A program made the translations under genes and the position numbers. DNA of 64,000 nucleotides, from assembly GCA_019096065.1 (NCBI GenBank), contig JAGUCH010000002.1, positions 2,120,501-2,184,500 of the forward strand. Direction: 5' to 3'. The notes beneath the pieces are model-generated. The model was given only the letters and a program-made list of their open reading frames with translations, made no database searches and was not told where the DNA came from. This DNA comes from Paracyclopina nana. Taxonomy: Eukaryota > Arthropoda > Copepoda > Cyclopoida > Cyclopettidae. Of the stretch, positions 51,558 to 63,491 are shown one piece after another; the stretch's first letter is position 1, and each line of letters begins with the position of its first letter.

Positions 51558-52700
51558 TTTGGTCGAGATTGCTGCAGCAAAAAAAGCATATTTCACACTT
51601 GATGGCCCAACAGCAAATTTTTAACTATTTGCAAAAATTAAAAGTTGAGTAATATAGTGATGATTATTTTGAAAGCTTGGCTGCTATATAAAATTATCTG
51701 TGCAAGTAAAATCTAAAAAATTCCATGAAATGACATGCCCCAAAAAGTTGCTTGTTTGCAAAAATACCATTTAAAAAGCTGTATTCAAATGGGCTGCAAG
51801 AAAATAATACGAAGCATCCAGGTAAAATAACAACATTTTTGAGTCTACTTGTTTTCCAGCTTTGAACTTGAACTTTTGAGCTAGCAGATTCAGCCTTGAA
51901 AAAATAAAAGACTGCTTTTAGGCCTCTCTTATCTCAATTGGCGCGAAAATCGGGCACGCTTTTCATTTACCTGATGCTCAGCAGGGAAATCAGCAATCAA
52001 TTCGCAGGTGGTGGCAGCCAAAAAATGTCACTTTTTGGTCACTTTTCAACTGATGATCGACATGTGTGTGTGTGTGCCCACTTTTGGCCTGCCCTGCTTG
52101 ACTTTGAGCATTGGGCCAAGTACACGCGCACTCGCGCGCGCGCACCTGCTTAAAACACTCTACAAGCGAGCCAGCTTTAAAACATGGCCACCTTGCTTTG
52201 CTTTGCTATGGCACTCAATGGAAATGTAGCCAATAATTTTTCATTTATCTTTTTTATTTCGATTATGAAGTGTACAAGGGATTTTTTTTTTACTTGCTAT
52301 TTTGCCTACTGTGCTTTCCACTTGCTAAATCAAGACTTCAGACCTGTTTTTGACACTTGGCCAAAGGCCAAAAAGTCATCATTTCCTAGGTTGAACATTT
52401 GAATTTGGGCGCTTTTTGAAAGACTGTTACCATTTTACTAGTTAAAATAAGTAGCAATTTTCATCACTCACCCGTTGCAAACGCCAAAATGCTTTTAGAA
52501 ATAAATAACCACTTCTGGTAATTGTGTTCCCGTCTAAATACCAATGAAATACGCCTGAACTAAATATCGCAATGCAGACCATGCACCACTTTTTTGTTTA
52601 CCATGCAACTTCAGGAATGTAGCAACATTTTGACTGTAACTCACGCAACCTTGTTATAGGATTATTTGAAATACCACAGCTGCTGACTTTTTATTTTGCC
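51558..52700. other. Intergenic spacer
   Basis: LITAF promoter and 3' flank of the repeat protein gene. A TG/CG-rich patch lies near 52060-52145. No exon recognised. Confidence 0.5.
52690..52695 (-). terminator. Candidate poly(A) signal, very close to the stop
   Basis: AATAAA on the minus strand only 6 bases after the TAG stop at 52701-52703. Confidence 0.4.
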
Positions 52701-54673
52701 CTAAGCGCAGGTTACAAACAAAGTTACTTTATTAGGGCCTGATGCTAGCCTGTAAAATACATATGACCCATTGCATCCACCTGAAGATACTTTGACTTGA
52801 ATATTGGATTCTTCGCAGAAACCAGTAAAAATGGCAACTCCTTTTGCATCAGCTGTAATTTTCGTGGAACTGGTTGATCCCGCCACAAAAGCCTCCACTA
52901 CAACATTTGGAACTACTGAGCGATCAGAGTCCTTCTTGATGGACACTTCCAAAGCTGAAAGCCAAATTTTAATTCAATTTTCTAAGCTGAAAAAAAGCCT
53001 CACATGAAATCTGTTTGAGTTCTACTGCAATATTGAAAATGGGCGATTCGTCAACTTCGGCCACCATTGTGAAAGGACAATAGGAATCACTGGTAATAGT
53101 CACATCTTTCATAATTACGCCAAAGCATTGGTTAATAGAAATTAATCCATTTATGTCAGCATTCTTTTGGACTCCCAATGAAGGAATGGATAGCTTTGCA
53201 GTCGGAATGGCAACCATGCGAGCATCTTTCACCCTGAAGTTGATATCTAGAATCAAGCTAGTAAAATTGGCCCAATATGCAAATTCAAGCCATAATTACC
53301 AACTTTGGGCAGTAAAGGCACAAAAGACACTTCTGTGGATCCCTTGACATTCAAGGTGAGTGCATTTGGACAATAGCCACTTTTGGTGGTGCCAATTTGC
53401 TCCACGACTCCATTGCAATTTTTCACTCCAATGTTGCCATTTTGGTTGGTTAGCAGGTCGAACGCTCCAGAAGTTGATTTCAGAGCTGCATTTGGCACTG
53501 GCTTCCCACTTGAAATGTCCACCACAGAAAATACCACATCTTATAATGGAAAAATTGAAAATCAAATCTATCAAGCTGTATTTTATATAGTGAGCCTACT
53601 TGTTTCTCTTGTCAGTACGATCGTTTCAATGTTCATGCCAGGTTTGGTGGTCAATTTGCCCACGTTGCAAAAGCCTTCAATGTCCAAAGAAATCATGGAT
53701 CCGGAGCATCCGGAAATGAGGATTTGGCCCATTTCGTTGGTGATGTTGCGAATCGTGCTTCCATCCGGATCCATATAGGTGACAAGAGCATCCACAATGA
53801 TGTCTCCAGTTTTGCCATCTTTGAGCACCACAGTGGTTTCTGAAACATTACCTCGTGCCTAATTTCTATTTTGAATTATTGAAAAATATGTACTAGAGTC
53901 CAAGCAGCAGCACTGTTTTTCAGGTCTGTAGCCAGCATTGCAAACACACTTTCCACTGGAGCAAACTCCATTTCCACAGCAATTTGGCTCTGGTAAGCAC
54001 TGAGAGACTACAATATAAAATTGAAGAAATGCCAAAAGTTGGAAATCTAGGGCTGAACCTGGTGTTGATGGTGGAGCTGAGCAAATGGGTTTCATGTCAA
54101 AGTTTTGCAATTTATCCAAGTTGGCAGGAATGGCAAATAGTTTTGTCTTTAGCTGAGGCAGCCAAACGAGAGTTGACTGAACTTCGGCTGAATCCGGAAG
54201 AAAATTGGGGAAATCCGAGAAATCCACGTCTTCGACGCCTCGATCACTTGTCAGCTGTTTCCATTTCCCAGAAGCATCTTAAATGAAATATCATGATAAA
54301 ATAAACATATTTATCCTAAATTATTGCCCCAACCTTTGATGGCATTGATTCTGATGATTGAAACTGATGACAAACTTTGGACGTACGTCAGGTCCAAATC
54401 TTTTATTTGGCTTAACGTTATAAGGTTTCCGGAAATGGGCTTTGAATAGCATTCTCGAATGGCATCAAAAAATATTTTACCAACAGCTGGGAACCTGAGC
54501 ATTTTTAAATGGGCTATCAAAAATTACCATTTTCAGGAGAAAAAGTAAAAAAAATACCTGAAGCAGAGATTATTATTCAAAGAGCCCTGCTTTTGAAATG
54601 ACAATGGGCATTGTTGGCCATGTGCGAGTGCAAAACATAATCCAATTACAAGTAGAAAATAATTGAGTACCAT
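52701..54673 (-). CDS. Secreted modular protein with an EGF-like segment and four duplicated beta-sandwich-like repeats, 528 aa
   Basis: Eight exons: 54673-54558, 54494-54334, 54277-54059, 54007-53894, 53839-53600, 53539-53300, 53246-53004, 52954-52701; 529 codons with stop. Signal peptide FLLVIGLCFALAHG. Residues about 25-165 may be a degenerate C-type lectin-like or other Cys-linked module (CYSKPISGNLITLSQ); this is uncertain. Residues 166-203 are Cys-rich and EGF-like (CCGNGVCSSGKCVCNAGY). Exons 5-8 each encode one repeat of about 80 residues with V.D..SGKPVPNA, a Gly turn, C.G and GYC, resembling carboxypeptidase regulatory-like or CnaB-like sandwiches. The repeat exons are all phase 1-1 (240, 240, 243 nt), as expected from tandem exon duplication. 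Function unknown; extracellular adhesion or ligand binding is an inference. Confidence 0.75.
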
Positions 54674-54992
54674 ATTATAAAATGTGTAAGGCCACCTTCT
54701 AAATTAGCACTGAATAGAGTTCAGCTGAAAAGTAGCCAACTCACGAGTTCTTTTCTAACTATTTCTTAGCTACAATTTATGAGCCACAATTAAAGTATAA
54801 TATAGAGGAGTGTAGTAATTCAAATTGTAGTTTATTTTTCTCATTTGGTCAATTCAGCATCAATAAAACTGAGGCACTTGGGTAAAATCACAGATGTATG
54901 AAGTTATCTACAAAATGCACAGCATTTGAATTTAGTCCTAATTTTTAGAGTAAATAAATATGGTATTGTTTTGTTAGATGTGAGTGTTTTTT
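54674..54992. other. Short spacer
   Basis: Promoter of the repeat protein gene and 3' UTR of the Ly6 gene, with AATAAA on the minus strand at 54836-54831. Confidence 0.45.
54831..54836 (-). terminator. Candidate poly(A) signal of the Ly6-like gene
   Basis: AATAAA on the minus strand about 157 bases past the stop. Confidence 0.4.
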
Positions 54993-55623
54993 TCAGCTTT
55001 GGAAAGACCAGATTGTGATGAGCGCAAATGCGAGCAAAATCAGAGCTGAGCCTCCTTGCAAAAATGTGCCTCCATTGCAGCCTTCCTTGTCACAAAAGCA
55101 CACTGTGACAATCATGTTATCAGCCTCTGGAGCTGTGAAACAGCCATCCTTGTCCAGTTGTGGCTTAGCCACCTCTGGAAACCTTCTGGCCAGGTATTTT
55201 TCAATGCTCTCCTCTTCCAAATTGGAGGCACACATCCTCCTCACTGAAGGATCGTTGAAAGCTTGATGAAGCACTAAAGCAAAAGAAAAAGCCTAAAAAT
55301 CATGACAATTATTGTATTTAGCTTAAAATCTCACCAACTGATTGTTTGAAGCAGTGACCCACAATTCCAGCATCTTCAGCACACTCAGTCATGTTTCCAT
55401 AGTCACCATTCAATTCACAAGTGTCTGAAGGAGCAGGGTCATTTTCATAGCCCCTCAACTGGTTAAGCTCATCTCCAAAATGGCAGGTTTGACAGCTCAA
55501 ACCGTACACTGTTTTATGGCATAATATAAAGGAATTACAAGCTAATCCCTGATAAAACAGAGTTCTTTTACCTGAAGAAGATGAAGAGGCCAATAAAATG
55601 ATGACTGAGCTGATCCACTGCAT
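54993..55623 (-). CDS. Ly6/uPAR-like (three-finger) GPI-anchored protein, 168 aa
   Basis: Three exons: 55623-55572, 55508-55335, 55273-54993; 169 codons with stop. Signal peptide SSVIILLASSSSS. The mature part begins LSCQTCHFGD, has about ten Cys with C.L, MTECAED, GHCFKQSV, RRMC and ends with CFCDKEGCNGGT, the C-N motif typical of Ly6/three-finger domains. A hydrophobic C terminus (SALILLAFALITIW) fits a GPI signal. Insect relatives include quiver/sleepless, which modulate channels, and boudin/crooked-type septate junction factors; which one applies is unknown. Confidence 0.85.
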
Positions 55624-57400
55624 AATGGCAAATGAAGGCTTTTAAAATTTCCAGAGGCCCAATGAGATAAAGTTTGAGATAAAAATTTTCCGCTCCTCGT
55701 AGCTGCGCTACAAGCAAATGTAATCAAACTTAAATCAGGAACAAGTTTGCCAAGGCTGTTACTTACATTGTTACTGCATCATCAGTTAGAAACAGCATAA
55801 AAATATCATCATTCTGAAATCAAAGAGTTGTTGAACGTGGATGATTTGGCAGGAACTAGGCTTTTTAATCTTGGAAAATCATCAAGTCATCATGATTTGT
55901 TTATTTTTTTCAAAAGACAATAAAAGGGAGAAAATCTTACGTAAAATACGCTTGGAAAATACGCAACCTTTTTTGTTTACTTTTAGGCTAATAAAGGGCG
56001 GAACTTTTCTACAGGAATCACGCAACCTATTTCTTAGCCTATAAACACAAGTTAAAGCACTTTTTATGATAAGCAACGGAAATTTTTCACAGTTTTTAGC
56101 TTGTAACAGGAAAGGCGATGGAGATTTCATTAACACGCATTAACCTGTTTGTTCATCGAAAATAAGGCCATTTTTGTAGGATCAGATTATTTATTTTCGT
56201 TTACAAAATGCAGCATAACGAAAAAATTCACTGCGAGATGTTACAAATTGGCACCAAATTTGATCGTGAAGGGCATTGATGTACCATTAACGGTTTGTTT
56301 TTCTCTCTCGTCAGCGTTTATAGCATATCGACGGATTTAGCCGCGTTCATTTTTCCGTCAAAAAAGTGACCTTTCAAAAATGTGATACAAGTCTAGCAAA
56401 TATGAAATGTGCTTATGTGTTACATCTAGCTGCAAGTTTGATTAATTTATTTATGCTGCAAAAAGGGGATTTTTCGGCTTGATGGCAGAGCTGTAAAAGT
56501 TCACTTAAAAAGTGACATTGAGAAAATTGCCTTTTTGCAAAGCATCATCATTGCAGACATTATTATCTTCTAGCTATCACTCGATTGTAATTGACAAACT
56601 TATTGCCTACTATTCATCAAAAGGACATTCTTCTTACATTGAGGACCTTGCATGAGGTTTGACCCTGCAGGTATTTTCTTTCATAACATGAAGCTTAGCT
56701 CTTAAGTACGCGCACTTCAGTAAACCATGACTACAACAATAAATAGCATGATGCGCATCTGTTGTCGGTTTTTAATCGTAAATTAGGCTGACCTTGCACA
56801 CTTGATTGGGAGACATTTTTTACGTGCGATAATTATTACACGCATCGCCTGCAATTTTCCGCTCACTCGCTTTTTGAAAGATTGCCAAAATTGCACATGA
56901 GCTCATGCATCATATTTTCGTGTCATGAATGGAAACTTCTTGTAAAAAATGGCCATTTATCAGAGAAGTGTCCTGTATTCTTGTGAAATTTCAGTCTTTC
57001 TCATTTTTTTAAACTGACGAGCTAATTTTATGGTAGAATATCAAGATCAATTTCAGTGTACATTTCTATATCAGTAATAAAGTTTGCTTTTTTATCTCAA
57101 AAGATGAAAATTAAGTCAACCTGACAAAATTGTGGCACAAAGTTTTTTTATAAGTTTTTTTTTTTTAGAAAAAACCTTGATCTAAAAAAATGCTGGAATG
57201 ATGATGACAAAAGGAAAATGCTTCCTGTTTTATTTGGTCTGGTGAGTCCATATAAAACGCATTTTTCGCTCTTTAAAATATCATTTATTACAACTCTTAA
57301 TGACCCTTAATGAACTATGGTACGTTAAATAAACTATTTATTGACATGTATGTTAGCAGCACAAAAATGTCATATTGCAGCAATTCAAAAGTCACAAGTT
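55624..57400. other. Intergenic spacer
   Basis: About 1.8 kb, AT-rich, no exon recognised. Contains the Ly6 promoter and the 3' flank of the acidic secreted protein gene. Confidence 0.5.
57337..57342 (-). terminator. Poly(A) signal of the acidic/Pro-rich secreted protein gene
   Basis: AATAAA on the minus strand, 59 bases past the TGA stop at 57401-57403. Confidence 0.55.
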
Positions 57401-60400
57401 TCACCAATTCTCCATGTTGATCCACTTTGGTGGAGTGTTGAGAAATTCGCGAAATTGCGCGGGGATTTCAAACTTCTGGAACTTGAACTCGTCGACTTCT
57501 TTAAAGAAATCTTGGCTTTTCGGAGTTGTCGACCGCTTCTGAAAATAAATGGCCCCAGAGGACTCTGTCGTCGCCGTCGATGTCGTTGGGTATTTCACTG
57601 GCTGCTGAGTTATGAGCGGAGCCTCCGATTTCTCGGTTGTTTCTTCCCTGCAAAGCAATCAAAATCGCATGAAAACTAATATTTAAAAATATATAGGAGG
57701 AAACTGCAACCACTTTTAATTTTACAAGCTATTTAAATTCAATGTAGCCACATGCACCCCAACGTAATGAAAAGTGAAACACTGATCGTAACAAGGTTCT
57801 AATAGCATGTGTAGACCTAAATTTGGACCTTGATCTTAAACGAGTGTATATATCTAAATCTAGACCTTGATCTGAAATAATTTCTAATCTTGATCAAAAA
57901 CGATTTTAGATCTTGATCAATATATTTTAGTTCTTGATCAAAAGATTTTAGATCTTGATCAAAAGATTTTAGATCTTGATCAAAAGATTTTAGATCTTGA
58001 TCAAAAGATTTTAGATCTTGATCAAAAGATTTTAGATCTTGATCAAAAGATTTTAGATCTTGATCAAAAGATTTTAGATCTTGATATAAAACGAGTGTAG
58101 ACCTTTATCTAAGAGGAGTGTACATCTAGTTCTAAGACAAGGAGAGATCTAGATAAAAAACGAGTGTTCACCTTGAACGATTGTATACCGAAAAGTAGAC
58201 CTTGATCTAACATTAGCATTGATCTAAAATAAGTGAAGAATTTTATACGGAATGTGCTAAAAAACAAGAGTGGATCAAAATGTAGACCTTGATCTAAAAT
58301 GAGTGTAGAATCAAATAAAGAATTTGAGCCAAAGCAAGAGTGGATGAAAATGTAGGCCTTGATCTAAAACGAGTGAAGGCCTAAATGTACAGAGTGATCT
58401 AAAGTTCCTTGATTGGATGTGTTTGTTCTACTACTTTTTAAGTGACTTGTTTAAAATTCTAAGCTAAAAATTGTATAAATAGTCCTACCTAAAGTAAACC
58501 TCCGGTTCAGGACTGGAACTTGCTAAAGGTTCAGCTGATTTGGGAGAAGTGGGTGCTGCTACTACCTCAATTTCCTCTAGCTGTGGTGCAGTGGGCAGGG
58601 GCTTATAGTAAGGAGGGGAGGGGGTATATTGATCCTGAGGAGGAGCTGAACCCTCCTGTGGGTTCTCCAATTCACCCACAAAGTAGAAAGTGGTGCCATC
58701 TGGTGTCAAAATGGTTTTGGGCTCCTCATTGATGACAGTTTCAGCACCACTTGAAGAAAAGTCCTGTGATGAGAAGGCAGATTTGTAAGTAAGAATTGGC
58801 CCCTCTTTGTGTTCAACAGAGCTAGCAGGTGGTGCAGGTGCAAGAGGTGGGTAAGAAGGATAGGCAGAAAACGAGAGGGAAGAAGAAGAAGAACCATCTT
58901 CATCACCAGCTGATTGGAAGCTTACAGGGTTGTTCTCTTCATAGTCCACAGGGTCTTCTTCCTCTTCTTCATCAATGTAGTAAAAATTGGACTCTACTTC
59001 CTCATCACTGGCTACCACAGGGTAGAAGATTTCATCTTGGGAATACAGCGGGCTGTTTGCGTTTGGAAAGGCACTAGCAATTTGCTCAGCCTCAGCCTGG
59101 TTAAATTGCAAGTCAGCTGATGAGGCCAAAGATTTCTGGCTAGGATCTTCAGCTTGGAAATATTGCACATGGCTGCCCACAAAGGGCGGGGGATTGGCAA
59201 AGTAGCTAAAAGGGCTGAGAGATCCAATATCTGAAAATTAAAAAAGTTAGCGCCACCTAGCGGTGAGAATTGAGAGTTTTTGGATGTTCACCATCTGAGC
59301 CAGAAGTTGATGCAAATTCAGCCAGTGAATTGGCCACATCTTTGGGAAACACTTGTGCATTCCCATAAAGAACGCCCTGATCAGACTCTTCATTGACGGG
59401 CTTGTAATAGACATCTGAGGGCGTGGCCTCTGGCCCCTCCTCTGGCGCAATAGCATTTTCGCTTACAGCTACAGGCAATGCTAATGAATCTGAGCTTGGC
59501 TTCGCGTCAGACAGCTGGAATTTGAACATTTGAGTGGGCTCCGGGTCATTGAAGATTATTGTGGGCGGGGCCGAGGTTGGTGTGAGTACTATAGGGGGCG
59601 GGGCCGGAGTTTTGGGATCAGTCCTATATGGAGTTTCCTCGACTAAAAGTGGCACTTGAGTAGGTGGCAGAGACTGCTGCGGCTGAGGAGGAGGAGGAGG
59701 AGCTTGTCTTAAGGGGCGTGGCCTTTTCTGTGGGCGTGGCCTCCTCTGCCTCTTGGACGTTTTGAGAGTGATTTTGGGCAGTTTTATCACGGTCTTTTTG
59801 ATGGCATTTGTGTTTCTTCTGTATTTCAGATTTCTCAGGTTGTCCACAGTGGCCTCAAAAATGGTCCTCACTCTTTTGGCGTTTCTCACTGGTTTTTGGG
59901 GGCGTGGCGATTTCTCTGTGACTTTACGAGGGCGTGGAGGCCTTCTAGCCTCACTTGAGGCAATGGCAATTATACAGACCTACATCAGGATTGAAGGAAA
60001 AATGATGCACTATAATTAGGACAACGATTTGTTTGGCTGCAAGCCAAACTTTACTGGTCACTTTTTTTTCTGTAAATTCAGTGGTTTCATTCTGGTTGCT
60101 TTGAATATGAAAAAATATTGTCATAAAGAGTGACAAGTCAAGGGGGCAAGACTATCATCCAAGGCCAGGAATTTTTCAAGGAGTTTTTCCAAGTGCAACG
60201 AAAATAATAAATATCTCACCATGCAATTACAAATATAGTAAGTAGCATGAGAGAAGCAGCAACAAAAATTGACAATTGACAGAAAATTCCCATATTGGTT
60301 CCATTCATGCATGACAATTGCTTTTTTAGAGTTAAAAAAAAGACTGAAGGCCAAAGTAGCTTGTAATTGTTGTTTCCAGTCAAAGGAATAATTAAGGCAA

Positions 60401-61936
60401 GGTGATTGATGCAGATCTAGATGAGGAATCTAAGTGAAATTTTCCCTTTTTGGTTCTGCAGTAAAAGATCACTTTTTGAGCAATTTCTTCTCGGAAGGCC
60501 TTGAAATTACGCTCCGAATGACAGATTTTCTAAAGCCCAAATGATGATAGCAGGAGCAAGTTTCATTCCAAAGATTTCAACCATCTGGAGATGAAAGATA
60601 AAGATGTGAAAAATCAAAGATTTCCCTCATGAAAGAAAGGGTCAATAATTTGCCATCTGGCATTGACAAAGGATAAAAAATGGTGATGATAATGATCATC
60701 ACATAAATGATTTCTATTAGATAACCAGAAGGCCAAATTTAGATGCTGAGAATTAAAGTTACAGATCTGTAGCAAGAAAATGATGTGCTTATAATTTTCC
60801 CCTGTTTGCAAAGCAATTTGATATGCAAAATAGAAAGATGCATATCTAAATGGAAAAAGACATGCTGAAAGGATATCATGCACAGATAAAAATTGACCAA
60901 AAACTATATAATTTGGACGTGAAAAATTGCACTTTACACCAGGATTTCTTTTTCTATAGCTTCTATGCCCTGTTCATATACAACGACAATTTCTGTCGTA
61001 ACTTCAGGAGTCTTACAAAAATTTTTCGTTATTCTATAACGACAAAAATTGTCTTAAGTCAGTATAAGACCAGTCGTTAGCGTACGAATTGGGTAAGCGC
61101 GTTAACCAAGTTAAGCGCATGCTAGCTAGGGCTGACTAAATTAGTTTTTATTTGCCTTTGTTTAGGGGCTTACTTCAAACCTTCCTTTGGTTTAGTCAGT
61201 CCTAACGTAAAGATGAGTCTTACAGCAAGTAAAGCCGGCCTGCTAGGGCCGACTAAAACATTCTGCTAGGTCTATCACAAGTGGGGATTCTTTCCAAGGT
61301 TGCATTTGTTTAGTCAATCCTAGAGGCATCGATAACATTACACCAGCTCTTAAAAACTACGACAGCTTATAGAAATTCGTGGAGTTACGACAACTTTTTT
61401 CGTAGGGTAAGTCAAGAAAGTTACGAAAAAGTAGAGTAGATGAACAGGGCACTAATGCGACCATTTTAGCTATAAAAGTCTTGCAAAATTCGCCTGTTTT
61501 TTTCTCACCAAAGCAAGGGGAGAAGTCGTGACTTTGGCCATTGAGAAAAATTGCACAAGTCATTGTGCTGGGCACAAAAAAGAAATTAATCCATTAACTA
61601 ATTAAAAGCCTACGAAAGTGGGCCAAAAGAGGCAAAAATAGCTCAGAGCCTTAGAGAAAATACGTCATTATTTACCAGAGTAAATCTTCGTAAGAAAGTT
61701 GAATTATCATGTGATTTCATCCTTGACTTGATGAACTGATCTTTTAAGGCAATTTCGCTATTTGGCTTCCATGCCATCGTATCTATCTTCATGCACGTTT
61801 TTCAGCAAAAAAGCACTTCAAAAAGGTGGCAAATGAACCGAGGAAAACGCGCTTCTATTTGGCCTTTTCGTGTTTGTGCCTAATTCAATAAAAAGAGGGG
61901 GAAACTTACCAAAAGGAATAGGCACAAAACTTTCAT
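57401..61936 (-). CDS. Secreted acidic, Pro/Ser-rich low-complexity protein, 567 aa
   Basis: Four coding exons: 61936-61910, 59979-59292, 59230-58489, 57647-57401; 568 codons with stop and consistent phases. The 9-codon first exon (MKVLCLFLL) joins VCIIAIASSEA to complete a signal peptide, which supports the long first intron. The next part is strongly basic (KRQRRPRPQKRPRPLRQ) and Pro-rich (PPPPPQPQQS), followed by acidic Tyr clusters (NFYYIDEEEEEDPVDYEENN), Ser runs and YKPLPTAP-type segments; the end is KWINMENW. No known domain was recognised. Composition suggests a disordered extracellular or cuticle-associated protein, by inference only. The last intron (57648-58488) holds a minisatellite and intron 1 a TIR element. 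Confidence 0.75.
57934..58080. repeat. Minisatellite: seven perfect 21-bp units
   Basis: Unit TTGATCAAAAGATTTTAGATC, seven exact tandem copies, within the last intron of the acidic protein gene. Degenerate relatives (GACCTTGATCTAAAACGAGT) extend over about 57810-58400. Confidence 0.95.
59249..59263 (-). promoter_or_regulatory. CTCF-like core motif in a 61-bp intron
   Basis: Minus strand reads CCGCTAGGTGGCGCT, identical to the sites at 4695-4709 and 4842-4856. It fills much of the intron 59231-59291. Confidence 0.5.
60966..61451. mobile_element. About 490-bp TIR element in intron 1 of the acidic protein gene
   Basis: TIRs TGCCCTGTTCATATAC (60966-60981) and its inverted partner at 61436-61451 match at 15 of 16 bases. 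CTA borders both ends, a possible 3-bp target duplication. No transposase frame is present, so it would be non-autonomous. Confidence 0.65.
61126..61323. repeat. Two small hairpin elements nested in the TIR element
   Basis: CTAGGGCTGACTAAA (61126) pairs with TTTAGTCAGTCCTA (61191-61204); CTAGGGCCGACTAAAAC (61243) pairs with GTTTAGTCAATCCTAG (61308-61323). Units of about 80 bp, same terminal sequence, tandem order. Confidence 0.7.
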
Positions 61937-63461
61937 GGTTGCTTTTCTTCACAGCTCAAGTTTGCAAGTATTTTATCCTGTAAGAAATGGCATTTCTTCT
62001 TTGATGGTTCGTAGTTACTTTGTTACTGCCTAAAGTAAGTGACGCAGTTTAACTAATAACCACCACGTGCGACTCTGACGCGGTTTTCCCCCCACCGCAC
62101 CGCGCGTAAATGCAGCGCGACGCATCTCGATGCGTCAAATTCGTCCTTTTACAGGAGTGAAATTAACTGAGGCCAAACAAATCGGTGCTAACACGTAAAA
62201 AGCATTCATGTGGTGTGCGACGGTCACACCCTCTGAAGCCTAGGATGGTTAGCATCGGCTTCATGGTCGCGGTACCGTTCGCAGCCTCCGGGTGCTGGCC
62301 GGATGTCTACCCGCCTTGGACCCAAAGCCGCAGCCTCGGTGCTCCAACTCCGGCGAGATACATCACATGGCAAGCTTCAGTGCTGTAGACCTGTGATTGG
62401 GCCTCCTACCCACGTCCTCAACGGCCTCAACAGCCTCAGACGAGGATGCATAACTGCCCAGGAAACCTCTATACAAGTTATGGTCGAACAAAGTCAAACA
62501 AGGTTGTCTTATTCACTCAGCTTTTAACACCACACAAATTAATGGCAGCAAATACAAAGAAATAAGTACTGCAGTAAATATTCTTGTGGCCATCTTCTTC
62601 ATGCCTCAGCACACTTTGGAGAACTTTGGTGGGACAATAGCAGGGCAGAGCTCACTCAATGGGCCATGTGCACTTGGTCCATGTCTTGTTTCTCTGAAGT
62701 CCCCCATCGAACTCCCCGAGTCTTCTCCTTCTTCTCCACTCGATGCATCGCAGCAAGTTCCATCAGCTTCCATCTGCTTCTCTCCGTTATCATGCAGCTG
62801 CAGGTCCTCTCTATGTAGCAGCTAGCAACTCCTCCACACAATGGCTAGCAACTTCTCCACTCAAGGTCAGGTGAATTGCCATAGGTAAGGCTCAACGCAT
62901 AGGTAGTAGCAGCAGCAGCAGCAACAATCAGAGAGTTGGAGGAGATGAAAAGGTGTTTTTAAGAAAGGAGGTTTTGTGATTTTGAGGTGGTGATGTAGCG
63001 GTGAATGGGCAACCTTCCGGACTTCTGGCGGATCCACGGGCTCCACGGTTTCCTCTGGAGGGGTCCAATCAAGTCCTATTCTGGTCGTAACGTGCACCAG
63101 AGACATGATGTACTTATTGCCCATCATTCCCCGGCCCTAACTTTTTCAGCTTTTGAAATAGTTTTTTAAGCTCTAAAAATATAAAAAAGGTGTCATTGAT
63201 CGCTTACATCACATTAAGGTTGATACAGTTATTATACTAACGTCGCGCCTGTTGTATAGTACCTACACCACTCTGACACAATTGCGGTAATTAGAAAGCC
63301 CCATAGTAGTGCGTGGGAACCAAAATGCACTCAGGGGTAAGTGCAATTTGCACCCTTGTGGGGGTGCAAAGGTGCAATTGCACCAAGGTGCAAAACAGGT
63401 GCTTTCTCAGGGTTGCACCATAGTTTTTAGTGCATTGCACTTTTGGTGAGGGTCAGTCACC
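61937..63461. other. Right-hand spacer with a GC-rich block and short frames
   Basis: No supported gene. 62215-62440 is clearly more GC-rich than its surroundings. On the minus strand a short frame begins MKKMATRIFTAVLISLYLLP (from about 62605) and another at 63127-62867 begins MMGNKYIMSLVHV; neither has convincing continuation. Confidence 0.4.
63325..63443. repeat. GTGCAA/TTGCAC palindrome cluster
   Basis: At least eight GTGCAA or TTGCAC words in about 120 bp, including GGTGCAATTGCACC (a perfect palindrome) at about 63371-63384. Confidence 0.8.
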
Positions 63462-63491
63462 TTGAGTTGCTACGGGGATAAAGAGCTCAAA

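Noticed and set aside
57810-58400. Repeat array that could look like CRISPR
   Set aside because: Units are directly adjacent with no unique spacers, and the DNA is eukaryotic; it is a minisatellite.
62605-63127. Short minus-strand frames with a hydrophobic start
   Set aside because: The first ends at a stop after about 29 residues and the second has no good downstream exon, so no gene was called.
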